Made by a program: the position numbers and the translations under genes. The notes under the pieces are model-generated. The model ran no database searches. It worked only from the letters and a program-made list of their open reading frames with translations, and was not told the origin of the DNA. Of a stretch of 31,119 nt of DNA, positions 1-12,100 are shown piece by piece. Origin of the DNA: Theodoxus fluviatilis (taxonomy: Eukaryota > Mollusca > Gastropoda > Cycloneritida > Neritidae); assembly GCA_034096865.1 (NCBI GenBank), contig JAWQFJ010001870.1, positions 1-31,119 of the forward strand. The letters run 5' to 3'. Position 1 is the first letter of the stretch; every line of letters starts with the position of its first letter.

Positions 1-1118
1 TTAGCGTTTGAGCTGGGAAAAGTGGGACAGGCGAAAAAAGACGTCGGGTTCCGGCGCATGCAACTCTCCCCTCGATGCTTTATAATTTAAAGAGTGAAAT
101 ATTGCAGAAACCTTGGAAGGCCACTAGTACAGTAGTAGAATTCTGCGATAAGTGAATGTCAAAAATAGCAGGCAGCACATGGATGTTTTTGTTGACGTAT
201 CTTTGTGTGGGTTTGAACGGTCCCCAAATGACGTACGATTTCCCTGTTTCTCCATCTGTATTGAAGGATATGAATTTAGTGCAGGATGCTTGGCTTGGGA
301 TGGAAAACTTCCCCCACTTGATTTTGTGTTTGTAAATGTTTGTTAATCATATATAAAAATCTTTGGAATGTCAGTGTGCACCAGATTGGTGCACAGTTTT
401 TATAAACTTGTCAACATTCTTATTAAAATACGAAAGCATGCTATGATAATTTGTTCAATTGATTTTGAAATGCAGATGCCTAAGTTTCTCTCTTGTCCAA
501 ATGTATTGCAAATATATCCAATTTATACTAAATGTATATAATACAGAAATAGGTCACTCTCATCAGCTGGTGATGCAGCAGGTCAGCTAATGAGATGCTC
601 TGTACTTAAGTGTTTTGGCTTGCATGCCCATATATTCTAAAGTTGTACTGTTATTTTATTGCTTTTCCCTCTTTTTTCCTTTGAGCAAGCATGAATCTGA
701 AAATTAGTGTAAATACTACACACACACTGGACTGACTAATTTTGGACATGTCTTAAAAAAAAAATTGAAATACATTGTTCATGGAGATGATAGGGAATTA
801 GACATATTATTGAACAAGAGTGGTTGCATCCATGGCAACAATCTGCTCTGTAGAATGTGGTTTGGGACACTAGCATATGTGACTGCATGAGAAAACAAAG
901 CTACATATAGAAAAATAACAAATTGAGATATTTCAATCACAATATTATTGATTTTGTAATGCATATTCCAGAAGAAGAAGAAGGAAGGAAAAAAAACCAG
1001 CATGCTCATAGAGAAATTATGAATTTTTTTACAGAAAAGTTTAGGAAAGCCACTATTTAGCAGTGAGCTGATGACATTTCTCCGCATCTGCTCAAATACT
1101 GTTTTCCCAACCTCAGCC
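1..1118. other. unassigned AT-rich sequence
   Basis: No recognisable coding exon, RNA gene or repeat family. The start of the window could be upstream sequence or first intron of SRRM1. The expected first exon was searched for as ATGGA(T/C)GC-type starts before a GT and was not found. Confidence 0.5.
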
Positions 1119-1308
1119 ACCCCCTGTGGGTTGGGGGTCAGAATAGACCCACAGCATTTCCCTGGGAGATTTGTAAAAGGCAAAACTCGGACATGGTGAC
1201 TTGATTTGCAGTTACTCAAAACTATTCAGATGATTTTTGTACTTGATGGCTGCACATAACCTACAAAAGCTTGACAGGCCATAAAACGCCATTGATCCAT
1301 CCATCCCG
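1119..1308 (+). mobile_element. SINE-like interspersed repeat, copy 1
   Basis: First of three diverged copies (others at 23634-23817 and 30890-31090). Shared landmarks in order are CCCCTGTGGGTT, a GGGTCAGAATAGACCC hairpin, a CTCCCT..GATT.GTAA block, ACTC.AAACT, ACATA.CCTACAAA, CAGGCC.TAAAA, and a short ATCC-rich tail. Length of about 190 bp and a simple-repeat tail suggest a SINE or similar short retroelement. No A/B box was convincingly identified. Confidence 0.55.
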
Positions 1309-1390
1309 AATTTTGCCCTGTTTCTGATGCTTTATCACATTGAAAGTCCCATGATGCTTGACTCCCCCATTGCCACTCCTGTAACAACCA

Positions 1391-1424
1391 ACACATACAC
1401 ACACGCACACACACACACACACAC
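1391..1424. repeat. (CA)n microsatellite
   Basis: A CA-dinucleotide tract with one G interruption. Confidence 0.95.
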
Positions 1425-1468
1425 CCTTTGTGGCCTTGTAATGGTCTAGGTTAGCTCCACAATGTGTT

Positions 1469-1784
1469 TTAACCCCTTTCCTGCTTCGCCCGAAACTATC
1501 TCAGGCCTCTACTGCTCCTGCTGTGCTATGTCCCGAGACAGTCTCAGGTCTTGATTGCAAGGGAGGAAACTCTAAATACTTTGAACCAGTGTCTGTAGCT
1601 GTTAGTTATGTCCCTTAGGGCTTCCTTGGCGTTCTAGTATTTTTCTTGCAATTTTGATTGATTTGATCATGAAATGGCTTCTGAGAGAAGCTATAAAGCT
1701 CGTTTGTCAGCACTGGAAGTGCTGAATGAACTTTTCGATGATCCTGACAGCGGTGAGGAGGATTTTTATGACTGAGATTGATTA
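1469..1784 (+). mobile_element. possible piggyBac-like 5' end fragment
   Basis: Starts at a TTAA followed by CCCCTTTCCTGCTTCG. Two related near-palindromic blocks then follow (CCCGAAACTATCTCAGG and CCCGAGACAGTCTCAGG), a subterminal organisation seen in some piggyBac-type transposons. It contains the 33-codon ORF at 1674. No matching 3' terminus is seen, and it abuts the TTAA MITE at 1785. Family assignment is inference. Confidence 0.35.
1674..1775 (+). pseudogene. short acidic ORF, possible transposase N-terminus
   Basis: ATG to TGA, 33 codons: MASERSYK, then ALEVLNELFDDPDSGEED. The pattern of a hydrophobic helix (EVLNELF) followed by an acidic Asp/Glu/Ser stretch resembles N-termini of piggyBac-type transposases. 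Position about 200 bp inside a TTAA end is consistent with that. The ORF stops ten bases before the next TTAA. It is too short for a firm call. Confidence 0.3.
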
Positions 1785-2013
1785 TTAACCCATTATGACC
1801 TACAGTGTGTGATGAAAACGGCTTCCTAAAAGTAAAACCTGAGGTTTTACAGGAAAAAACCGCAAAGTCGACAACACTCATAAAAAAATTATTTCTTCAC
1901 TTCTACTCTTCCTAGAAACAAGAAGTACACCACTGTCAAATGCGAAGTCTGCATAGCATCCGGTCTGAAAGGGAGATGTAACGTGCGCGTAGCATCTGCT
2001 CATAATGGGTTAA
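1785..2013. mobile_element. TTAA-flanked MITE (229 bp)
   Basis: TTAA + CCCATTATGA at the left end and TCATAATGGG + TTAA at the right: perfect 10-bp terminal inverted repeats with TTAA on both sides, as expected for piggyBac or Kolobok target duplications. The interior has no transposase ORF. Confidence 0.65.
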
Positions 2014-2863
2014 TGTCTTCTGTGTCTTTGTGCACAATTTCAAAGAAGTTCTCTGTAAAACAAAACTACTATGACTGAACAAAGACAGGAACACTGAACA
2101 GTAAAACAGCAAAAACCGTTCCCCGCATATGGCGTGTAATGTATACGGCAGTGAAGAGGTTATATTTAATGACTGCATGGGGAACAGATCGATCAGTTGG
2201 CACCAGAATGTAGCACAATGAATTTAAGTAGGAAAACACAAGAGAAAGCAGCTAGGCCTTAGCTGACAGTGGGTCAGTACAGGAGTGGCAGCAAGGGGCA
2301 GAGATAGACTGTATGAGACAATGTGTGTTAAGTAATCGGGTCTCTCGGTAACAACTGGACATTTTAAGGTCATTTCTTAGTGGGCACAGTCTCAATGATT
2401 TAGCACAGAGATGAAAAGTAACTATGCAGTATACATAGTTATGTGTAAAATAATTGATTGGATGAAACAAGTCTTATGAGTGAAATTATTTGCATTTACC
2501 TTTGTCAGAAAGGTGGATGGGGTTTGAGTTTAGGGACTGTTGTCTAAATCTTCTGGAGTGGTGCCTTGGAGAGCTACTGTTGTCCACTGACTCATGTTTT
2601 GTGGCCTTATCACTGGGAGAAAGCCTATTTTTGCAGGGGGAAAAGTATAGAGCATTACCATGCAGCACAGTCACTCCTTGCAGAAAGTAATGACACTGCC
2701 TTGCATGGAATGTGTATGCATGTATCCAAGCTTCAAAAGACCATCTCTGCCCCAGCAAGAACATGGTGGACCAGACTAGGCTGCAGAGTGCATGTCCCAG
2801 GGTGTGATAAGAAATGCAGCATGCAGTCTTGACCAGCCTCTTGAAACTGTGTTCTGGTTGCAG
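2014..2863. other. unassigned sequence upstream of exon a
   Basis: No repeat family or extra exon recognised; short ORFs on both strands look random. Confidence 0.5.
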
Positions 2864-2953
2864 GGCACTAGTGCCGAGCAAGACAACAGATTTGCAGACA
2901 AGAAGAAAAAGCTTCTCAAGTCCATGAAGTTTGCTGATGGACTGGAAAAAAAG
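2864..2953 (+). CDS. SRRM1: SRRM1 exon a: start of PWI region
   Basis: This exon encodes residues 1-30 of the visible protein, beginning GTSAEQDNRF and ending ADGLEKK. The GTSAEQDNRF block is the hallmark just after the SRRM1 N-terminus. It sits between acceptor ttgcag and donor gtatgt and is 90 nt, phase 0 at both ends. The frame stays open for a short distance upstream (an ATG occurs at 2792), but the match to the family starts exactly at the acceptor. The true start codon is therefore expected in an upstream exon outside the window. Confidence 0.93.
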
Positions 2954-3149
2954 GTATGTGGCTTTCAGTGTGCATGTTTGCTTGTGTGCGTGTGTCTCCC
3001 TGTATGGGCCCTTGCACATGTGTGCATGTGTGTGTTGATGCATGTGTATGCCTGAAAGTGAGCTCATGCATACATATGAACGCACATGCAGATGAGTAAG
3101 CTTGCTTGTGTGTTTTGGGGGTTTGGTGGGGGATGAACATGCACAAGAA

Positions 3150-3186
<37 letters not shown>

Positions 3187-6100
3187 GTATTTATGTATTT
3201 GTAATGTGATGCATGAATCCATGATAACACGGCCTGAGGTAAACTTTAAGATACAGTATCTATAGCATTTATACAACATCTTACAACATCTGCTGGAACA
3301 CGGCAACAGAGCATTCTGAGGAAGGAGCAAATAGTACTAAATTTGTGTGCTGCACAGTATAACTTTTGTCTTTTGATTTGAAAATAATCTTCCTGTGTGA
3401 CTGTGCTGTCAAAATGAATCTGAACAAGCGACAACTTCTCTAGCTCTGTTGCATGCCTGTATCACTGGCAGTAGGACAGTGCGTGTGACATCTCTGGTGT
3501 TGAGCCATGCAGCAGTGTGCCCTGAAGTGTTTTGATAAGAAGTGTAGTGCCTTGAGGTGTTGTGATAAGAAGTTTAGTGCCATAAGGTGCCGTGCGATAA
3601 ATGGTAAACATGGTGGGGTTATGCTGTGAAAGGGTGTTGTGCTACAAATGTTACAAGGATATTCAGATACAAGGATGCTCGGATACAAGGATGCTGTGCT
3701 GTAATGGATGTTTCCATGTAAGGCCGGGTGCTGTGCCGTAAAGGGTGCTATGCTGTAGAGGGTATAGTGCTATGTAAGGGTGTTTGCAATAGAGGGTGTT
3801 GACATGAGAAGGTGGTGTGCGGTAATGGATGTTCTGATACAAGGATGCTGTGCAGTGCTGGACATTTCCATGTAAGGGTGCTGTGATGGATGTTCCCATG
3901 TAAGGGTGCTGTGCTGTGATGGATGTTTCCATGTAAGGGTGATGTGCTGTGATGGATGTTTCCATGTAAGGGTGATGTGCTGTGATGGATGTTTCCATGT
4001 AAGGGTGATGTGCTGTGATGGATGTTTCCATGTAAGGGTGCTGTGCTGTGATGGATGTTTCCATGTAAGGGTGCTGTGCTGTGATGGATGTTTCCATGTA
4101 AGGGTGATGTGCTGTGATGGATGTTTCCATGTAAGGGTGATGTGCTGTGATGGATGTTTCCATGTAAGGGTGATGTGCTGTGATGGATGTTTCCATGTAA
4201 GGGTGATGTGCAATGCTGGACATTTCCATGTAAGGGTGATGTGCTGTGATGGATGTTTTCATGTAAGGATGCTGTGCTGTGATGGACATTTCCATGTAAA
4301 GGTGCTGTGATGGACATTTCCATGTAAGGGTGCTGTGCTGTGATGGACATTTCCATGTAAGGGTGATGTGCTGTGATGGATGTTTCCATGTAAGGGTGCT
4401 GTGCTGTGATGGATGTTTCCATGTAAGGGTGCTGTGCTGTGATGGATGTTTCCATGTAAGGGTGCTGTGCAGTGATGGATGTTTCCATGTAAGGGTGCTG
4501 TGCTGTGATGGATGTTTCCATGTAAGGGTGCTGTGCTCTGGTGGACATTTCCATGTAAGGGTGCTGTGCTGTGATGGATGTTTCCATGTAAGGGTGCTGT
4601 GCTGTGATGGATGTTCCCATGTAAGGGTGATGTGCTGTGATGGATGTTTCCATGTAAGGGTGCTGTGCTGTGATGGACATTTCCATGTAAGGGTGATGTG
4701 CTGTGATGGATGTTTCCATGTAAGGGTGCTGTGCTGTGATGGATGTTTTCATGTAAGGGTGCTGTGCAGTGATGGATGTTTCCATGTAAGGGTGCTGTGC
4801 TCTGGTGGACATTCCCATGTAAGGGTGCTGTGCAGTGATGGATGTTTCCATGTAAGGGTGCTGTGCAGTGATGGATGTTTCCATGTAAGGGTGCTGTGCT
4901 GTGATGGATGTTTCCATGTAAGGGTGTTGTGTTGGACATTTCCATGTAAGGGTGCTGTGAGGGACATTTCCATGTAAGGGTGCTGTGCTCTGGTGGACAT
5001 TTCCATGTAAGTGTGCTGTGATGGATGTTTCCATGTAAGTGTGCTGTGATGGACATTTCCATGTAAGTGTGCTGTGATGGATGTTTCCATGTAAATGTGC
5101 TATGATGGATGTTTCCATGTAAGTGTGCTGATGTGGACGTTTCCATGTTTAGATGATGTGCTGTGATGGATGTTTCCATGTAAGTGTGCTGTTATGGACG
5201 TTTCCATGTTTTTATGATGTGCTGTGATGGATGTTTCCATGTAAATGTGCTGTGATGGATGTTTCCATGTAAGGGTGCTGTGATGGATGTTTCCATGTAA
5301 ATATGCTGTGATGGACATTTTCATGTAAGGGTGCTGTGATGGATGTTTCCATGTAAATGTGCTGTGATGGATGTTTCCATGTAAGGGTGCTGTGATGGAT
5401 GTTTCCATGTAAATGTGCTGTGATGGATGTTTCCATGTATATGTGCTGTGATGGATGTTTCCATGTAAGTGTGCTATGATGGATGTTTTCATGTAAGTGT
5501 GCTATGATGGATGTTTCCTTGTAAATGTGCTGTGATGGTTGTTTTCATTAAATGTGCTGTGATGGATGTTCCCATGTAAGTGTGCTGGTGATGGATGTTT
5601 CCATGTGCTGTGCTGTTAAGGGTCATGCTTTGCTTTGCAGGTGGACATGCTGAAGGTCAATGTGGATACACTGAAGCCATGGATTGCTCAGAGAATCACA
5701 GACCTGCTTGGCCTGGAGGACGATGTTGTTGTAGAATTTGTTTATAATCAGTTGGAGGAAAGGGTAGGTGGCTGTCCTAAACTCTATCCTTTGAATTTTG
5801 AAAGTTGCTGTTATGTTTAGCCATGTCGGACACGCAAAGAATGCCTCTGTGTACTGAAACATTTTGCATGCTTCCATCCATTTGACTGTCACTGTTTAAC
5901 TGACTTGTGCCTTGAATTCCTACACTGCGAATATATTTTTTGAGAATTTCTGTTGAGGTGGTTTCTATTGAGAGATATGGAAGATTTTGAGCCAATGCAG
6001 CCTCTGAGCTGCCTGTCCTGTATTGATGTAGATTCGTCTTCACTAAGTCCAACTTGCCATCTGAATGCAGTTAATCCTATCCCTTCATGAATAACTTCAA

Positions 6101-9100
6101 TGTAGATCCTGATTATTGTGACATTGTACTTATATTGTACCATTTCCTCTCACAATTAGAGCAAATTAAACTCGCCCTCCTGAAAGGCAAATGACAGACA
6201 GACAGACCAGGCTCAAGGGCTGCCCCAGGGTACTTTTGTTGGCTAGTAAAATCTTATCGGATGCTGCATTGGGCTCACTCACCTTGGCTTCAGTCTCCAG
6301 TCCATCTGGTTGGTATTCCGTCCGGCCTACTGCTCTGACATCAGACAGTGCACAGGAGAGACATAGACAGACGGGAGGTCGTGATCCCCATGCCTTCTTG
6401 GGGGCTAGGTCTGTGGCCCGGGTTTCCAGATGAAACTAAGAGGAAAGAGGAAGATGGCACAGAACACCTGTAGTGGTGGTTGATTGTAGGAACACATGGC
6501 AACGTTTCAGCTCGGAGAGCTTTTCTCAGGCAATAGCTCGGGGGAATGGGGGTGAGGGGGCAAGCAAGAAAGACTGATCGGTAATCATTGAGTCAGCAAT
6601 AATGATAATATTATTATTAATGATAATCTCTATTGCATCCTCTTTTTGACTCACATGCGAAGCAAAAGTGAGTCTATGTACTGAGCCGTGTCGTCCGTCC
6701 GTCCGGGCGTAAAAAACTTAAACGTTGGATTTTTCTCGGAGACTATTAAGTCTATCAACACCAAATGTGGCATGATGGTGTATGATGACAAGGCCTCAAA
6801 AAACATACATAGTGACTTGACCTTGCTTCAAGGTCAAGGTCACAGGAGCCATAAATGTGGTCTCAAAAACAGTCATTTTTCACATTTTCCCAATTTTCTC
6901 CCACGTTATTGAGAATGGCGACCTTAGCTACAAGTGGTATATAGGTCAAAGCAAGCCCTATCTTTTGATACCAGTTTGGTTGACCTTGCTTCAAGGTCAA
7001 GGTCACAGGAGCTCTTCAAAGTTGGATTGTATACATATTTTGAAGTGACCTTGACCCTGAACTATGGAAGATAACTGTTTCAAACTTAATAATTATGTGG
7101 GGCACATGTTATACTTTCATCATGAGACACATTTGGTCACATATCATCAAGGTCAAGGTCACTTTGACCCTTATGAAATGTGACCAAAATGGGGTAGTGA
7201 ACCACTAAAAGTGACTATATCTCATGGTAGAAAGTGCCAATAAGCACCATTGTGCTTCCTATGTCTTGAATTAACAGCTTTGTGTTGCATGACCTTGTGT
7301 AAAGCATTTCTTAGTGTATGATGTCATTGGTAGGTTTAGTTGTTTGACCTTGACCTTGAAGGTCACCTGAAGGTCAAGGTCATATAAAGGTCAAGGTCAA
7401 GCATGTGAGTCGTATGGGCTTTGCCCTTCTTGTTTATTTTATTTCTTTCATATTTTTTTCCTCGGATGAAATTTTTAATGGGAAATTTCACTCCAGGTCG
7501 CTGCTGAGCAGGGCCAAGTAATGGGTTTAACTTCTCAGCAGGAGAGGCAATGCCCAGGGATGCAGCTTGAATCTGCACAGTTTGGAATGCCACCACCTCT
7601 AGCAGGCGAACGCTGTAACTGATCAATATAGTTAGTTTTCCCACCAATCCTATTGATTACTGATCAATATAGTTAGTTTTTCCACCAACTCTATTGATTA
7701 CTGATTGATATAGTTTTCACACCAACTCTATTGATTACTGATTGATATAATTTTTCCATCAACTCTATTGATTACTGATTGATATAGTTTTCACACCAAC
7801 TCTATTGATTACTGATTGATATAGTTTTTCCACCAACTCTATTCATTACTGATCGATATAGTTTTCACGACAACTCTATTGATTACTGATTGATATAGTT
7901 TTCACGACAACTCTATTGATTACTGTTCAGTCTCTTACAGTCCTCAGCCCTTTGCTCTCATTTTTGCTTTGGAACTATTGCCTGATGAAAGCTCTTTGTA
8001 GTGAAACGCTGGAACTATTGCCTGATGAAAGCTCTGTGTAGTGAAACGCTGGAACTATGCCTGATGAAAGCTCTGTGTAGTGAAATGCTGGAAATATTGC
8101 CTGATGAAAGCTTTGTGTAGTGAAATGCTGCAATCTGCTCTGCCAGTGATGAGCCACCTCTGTAGGTATTTTGTGCCATTTTGTTTCTTCTGCTCCATCG
8201 ATGATCATGCAGGCACTTGCTGTCTTGAAACTAAGACCCTTGAGATAGCTGATGGAGATCTTGCCTTGAGTCTTCTCATTCGCATCAGACCAGACCCTCA
8301 GACCAGACCCCTATGCATTTTTTAGCCAGACCCCGACATTAATTGTGCCAGTCTTCTGTATTTGTAACGGCTCCAAGCTGAACTCTTGTTGCACCCAGTG
8401 AGATGATTCTCTTGCAGTAATTTAGTTGCAAGCTGACAGCTATCTATCTAGGGCCAAGTCAGTAACCGTGTGGATGGTGAGGAGAGACTAGACATGCATT
8501 GCATGTTGCAGGGTTGGATTGAGGTCTGATATGTGACTTGCTTGTTGTGGTGTTGAGACTTTTCTCTTACTTGACATGTTGTCATTTGCAGAATGCTTAT
8601 GCATAACACCGGGACAAGAATCCCTCATTAGCCACCTTTTCACAGCTTGACACATTACATAGAACATCTCCCAGAGACCTTGTTGTAGGATGACTGTCAT
8701 GGCAAAGTAAGTACAAGTAAGAATCTTTTCCCTTTTCTCTCTTAGTGCGTGCAAGTTGCATTTAGCCATTGTCTATTGTGTTAATGGAGGCATTAGCTTT
8801 GTCGTTGTGGAGTGTGGCCATTTTGTGGAGTGCATAACGAGAGGGAGGGAGGGATTCACTCGGAAGGGCAGTGAGACTTATGCACGCCATCTTCCCCGGC
8901 TGTCTCTCCAGTTCCCTGATCCCAAGGAGATGCAGATCAACCTGACGGGATTCCTGAACCCCAAAAACGCCCGCATCTTCCTTAGTGAGCTGTGGGAGCT
9001 GCTGCTGAGTGCCCAAGACAACATCGGCGGCATCCCCACCAAGTTCCTGGAGCAGAAGAAGGAGGAGATTAAGCAGCGCCAGGTAGGGACCGTGTCCAGG

Positions 9101-12100
9101 GTGGCCAGACCCACTCCCACTCCAGTGTGATGTGTTAGATGCACGCTTGTTCTCTCACAGATTTTTAGTTGAGCTGAAGTGATACAGGATACGCCGGTCA
9201 GAAATTGGGTCAGGCAGTCTTAAAATAGCGCTGGCAGTGAGAAGCTTGTTGGGCGGCTCATGCTCCCTAACTGGGGCCAGTGGCAACTTCTGGAATGTCA
9301 ACATTCTTCGTTTGCTCCTTTGTTCATTGTAAATCGATGTATTACAGTATGAAAGAGCTGAACTTCCTCTTTACTATGATATGATACAAGATACTTTATT
9401 GTCCTCATTGTTACAAGGAAATTTGTCATGTACTTACATCGAGCAACGGTTTTGTCTGCAATTCGTCTCCCAAAATCGGATTCAAAATGGCAGTTATTCA
9501 CAATGCGCGTGAGAGAGAGAGGGAGAGAGGACAGACGAGACTCGCACTCTTGTGTTCAGTAAGAATATGGTTTTCGTTCAGCGTTCACCAATGGCATTCA
9601 TCTTCATAAGTGTGAACAATTGAGAACATAGTTCAGCTTCTTGTGGATGCCAAGTTTCAGATGACATGAGAGTATTGAGGGGGATAATTATGACTACATC
9701 TTCAACTTGCACAGTCATCATTTGTGTGACTTTGTGCTTCCTCTTCGTGAATGCAGTATTCTGCACTGCGAGAGGTTGGGAAAGAAAGTGAAAATCTCAG
9801 TGCACAAATAAAATGGCTCTTTCAACCTTCATAAATATCACTGTGTGAATATTTATTTCATATTGTTCAGTATGGACAGTTGTGACTGCAGTTTACCTCC
9901 TCTTGGACATACACTTATAGATGACAAGGGATGATAAATGGATGAATTTAACGATGAATCAGATAAAACCCTCTTGTACGCCGCTGCTCTGACAAATCAT
10001 GTAGGCCAGTGCATGTAGTCAAATCGCATTCGATTGCTATTGCTCCACTAAATCAGGGAAAGTTTGCCTCTGACAGTTTAGGCAGGAAAAAACCCTGAAT
10101 CGATATGTAACCGTAAATTACTCGGTGTCGAATTTGTTAAATGTATTCATAATTAGTATCGTTACAAAGCACAGGTTTTCAACTACATGCTCCGCTTATT
10201 AGAAATATCATTAAATGTGAGCGCAAGACGGTATTGCACAGTGTGTAGAGGTACCCCCAAAGCTCTCCCCAGGCTGGCTGTCACTTGTACGATGCAGAGG
10301 CTCCCTGTAAGCTGCGACACAGGCATGCTTATTTTTAGCACCGCTATCAACAAGGCCTGGAACAGTAGCTTCCAAGATACCACACAGACATAATCTGAGA
10401 GCAGCAGCAAATCTGCTATTTGCTTGTCTTCAAGTACACCAAGTATGAGCTTCAGAATAACTGACCATGTTCATAGAAGTCATTAACTTCCCAGTAAAAA
10501 TGTATAAAACAAATAGCAAGCGGAACAGTGCCACACAGACAACCTGAGGCTGTTTTCACAGAAATAGAAATTGTTTACGTCAAAGTGCAGCAGCAAATCT
10601 GTTAATAGCTAGTCTTCAAGTACACCAAATATGAGCTTCAGAATAACTTTGACCATGTTCATAGAAGTCATTAACTTCCCAGTAAAAATGTATATAACAA
10701 AGAGCAAGCGGGCTCCCAAGGCCGCGCCACTGTGCGTACGTGACCGCTCCTCCGCTCTAGAGATACATAGTTTGCTTTTGCCTAAGCATCCCCATTCTGC
10801 GCATCCGCGCTGCCATGGATGTTCCTCTTGCATGGCATTCAGTAAGCAGGTGTGGGAAGCAGTTTTATCCTTCACTCAGTCTGTCCCCTAGAAATGACTT
10901 TCACCTCTGGGCTGTCCGTGTTCAAAAGAGGTACAGTGGGGGCCGTTTAAGGGGAAACATGGGTAGAAGAGAAGATATTTTACTGCAATGTTTTCACACT
11001 TTCACGCATGGCAATTCAAAGATATACATTAAAATACTTGAAAACCACTTTTGCTCAATGGAAGAGGATGGCCACCATAACACGTAATTTTTATATATTT
11101 TTTTAAATGTATAAGTAAAAAACTATATACAGCAAAATTAGAATTTTGGTTTCCTTAGATTTGTAATTTCTATATCTAAAACTTGTCACTTCATTGAGGA
11201 AAATTCCAAATACTTTTGAAAAGGATATTTACTTATTTACTCAAAAGAATCTCCATTTTTAGAACTTGTATGATGTATAGCTGCTGATCTAGGGGCTAAT
11301 ATCATGAACCCATGTGACAAGATGTCGCTCCATGCACAAAGAACATTGTTGGAGCTGAAACTATAATCATAGAAGCTCTTACAAAAGGAATCATTTGCTT
11401 GGATGCTTGAAGTATAGGCTGATTTTTTTCTTATTAAGACTAATCCATTTTAAAAATATTAATAATACAGACTACTTATACGCACATACCTTCCCCAATA
11501 GGCAAGCTCATGGCGTTTACAATGAAAAGTCCACACTCATACAAAGCATTCCAACACTCTCACACTGTACAGTTGAAACAAAAAAGAGTTAAATACAACT
11601 ACTTAACATAGCAGGCAATAAACAAAACACGAATCATAAAAGAGGCGCCTTGTGAAGCACTTCACTGCTTGTCAGGAAAGACTGACCGGAACATGTGTGT
11701 CTTAAGGGAGGTTTTGAACTGAGACATGGAATCAGAGTGACAGACAGGGAAAGGGAGGCTATTCCACGTTACAGGGCCGATGTAAGAAAAAGCTCGCTGT
11801 CCTTGGGTTTTCTTTTTGCGACGGGGGACATTTAACGTTTTGGTGTCTGCAGCTGAACGGTTATTTCTAGCGGGGATGTAGACAGTGAGAATTTCTTTGA
11901 GTGCGTGTGGTGCAATTTGATTGAAGAAGCTGAAATACATAGTGGCTAGCTTATACTCTATCCTCTGAGCGACGGGGAGCCAATGCAGTGCACAAAGGAG
12001 TTTGAATGTGAGAGTTCTCTTGGGATAAAAACTAATCTAACATCAGCGTTTTGGACTTTTTGCAGTTTGTTTAGCAGAGAGTCAGGTATGCCGGCAAGAA

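Noticed and set aside
2486..3085. 199-codon ORF on the minus strand near exon a
   Set aside because: It has no recognisable domain, spans an SRRM1 exon in antisense and ends in GT-repeat translation.
3663..5492. Long ORFs on both strands encoding repeats such as HPYMETSITAQ or CCDGCFHVRVL
   Set aside because: They come from a 33-bp minisatellite whose unit is a multiple of three; both strands and several frames are open at once, and the region is intronic.
9371..9425. Possible LINE 3' tail (GATACAAGATACTTTATTG, AAGGAAATTTGTC)
   Set aside because: It resembles common invertebrate retroelement tails but is too short, and without coding sequence cannot be assigned.
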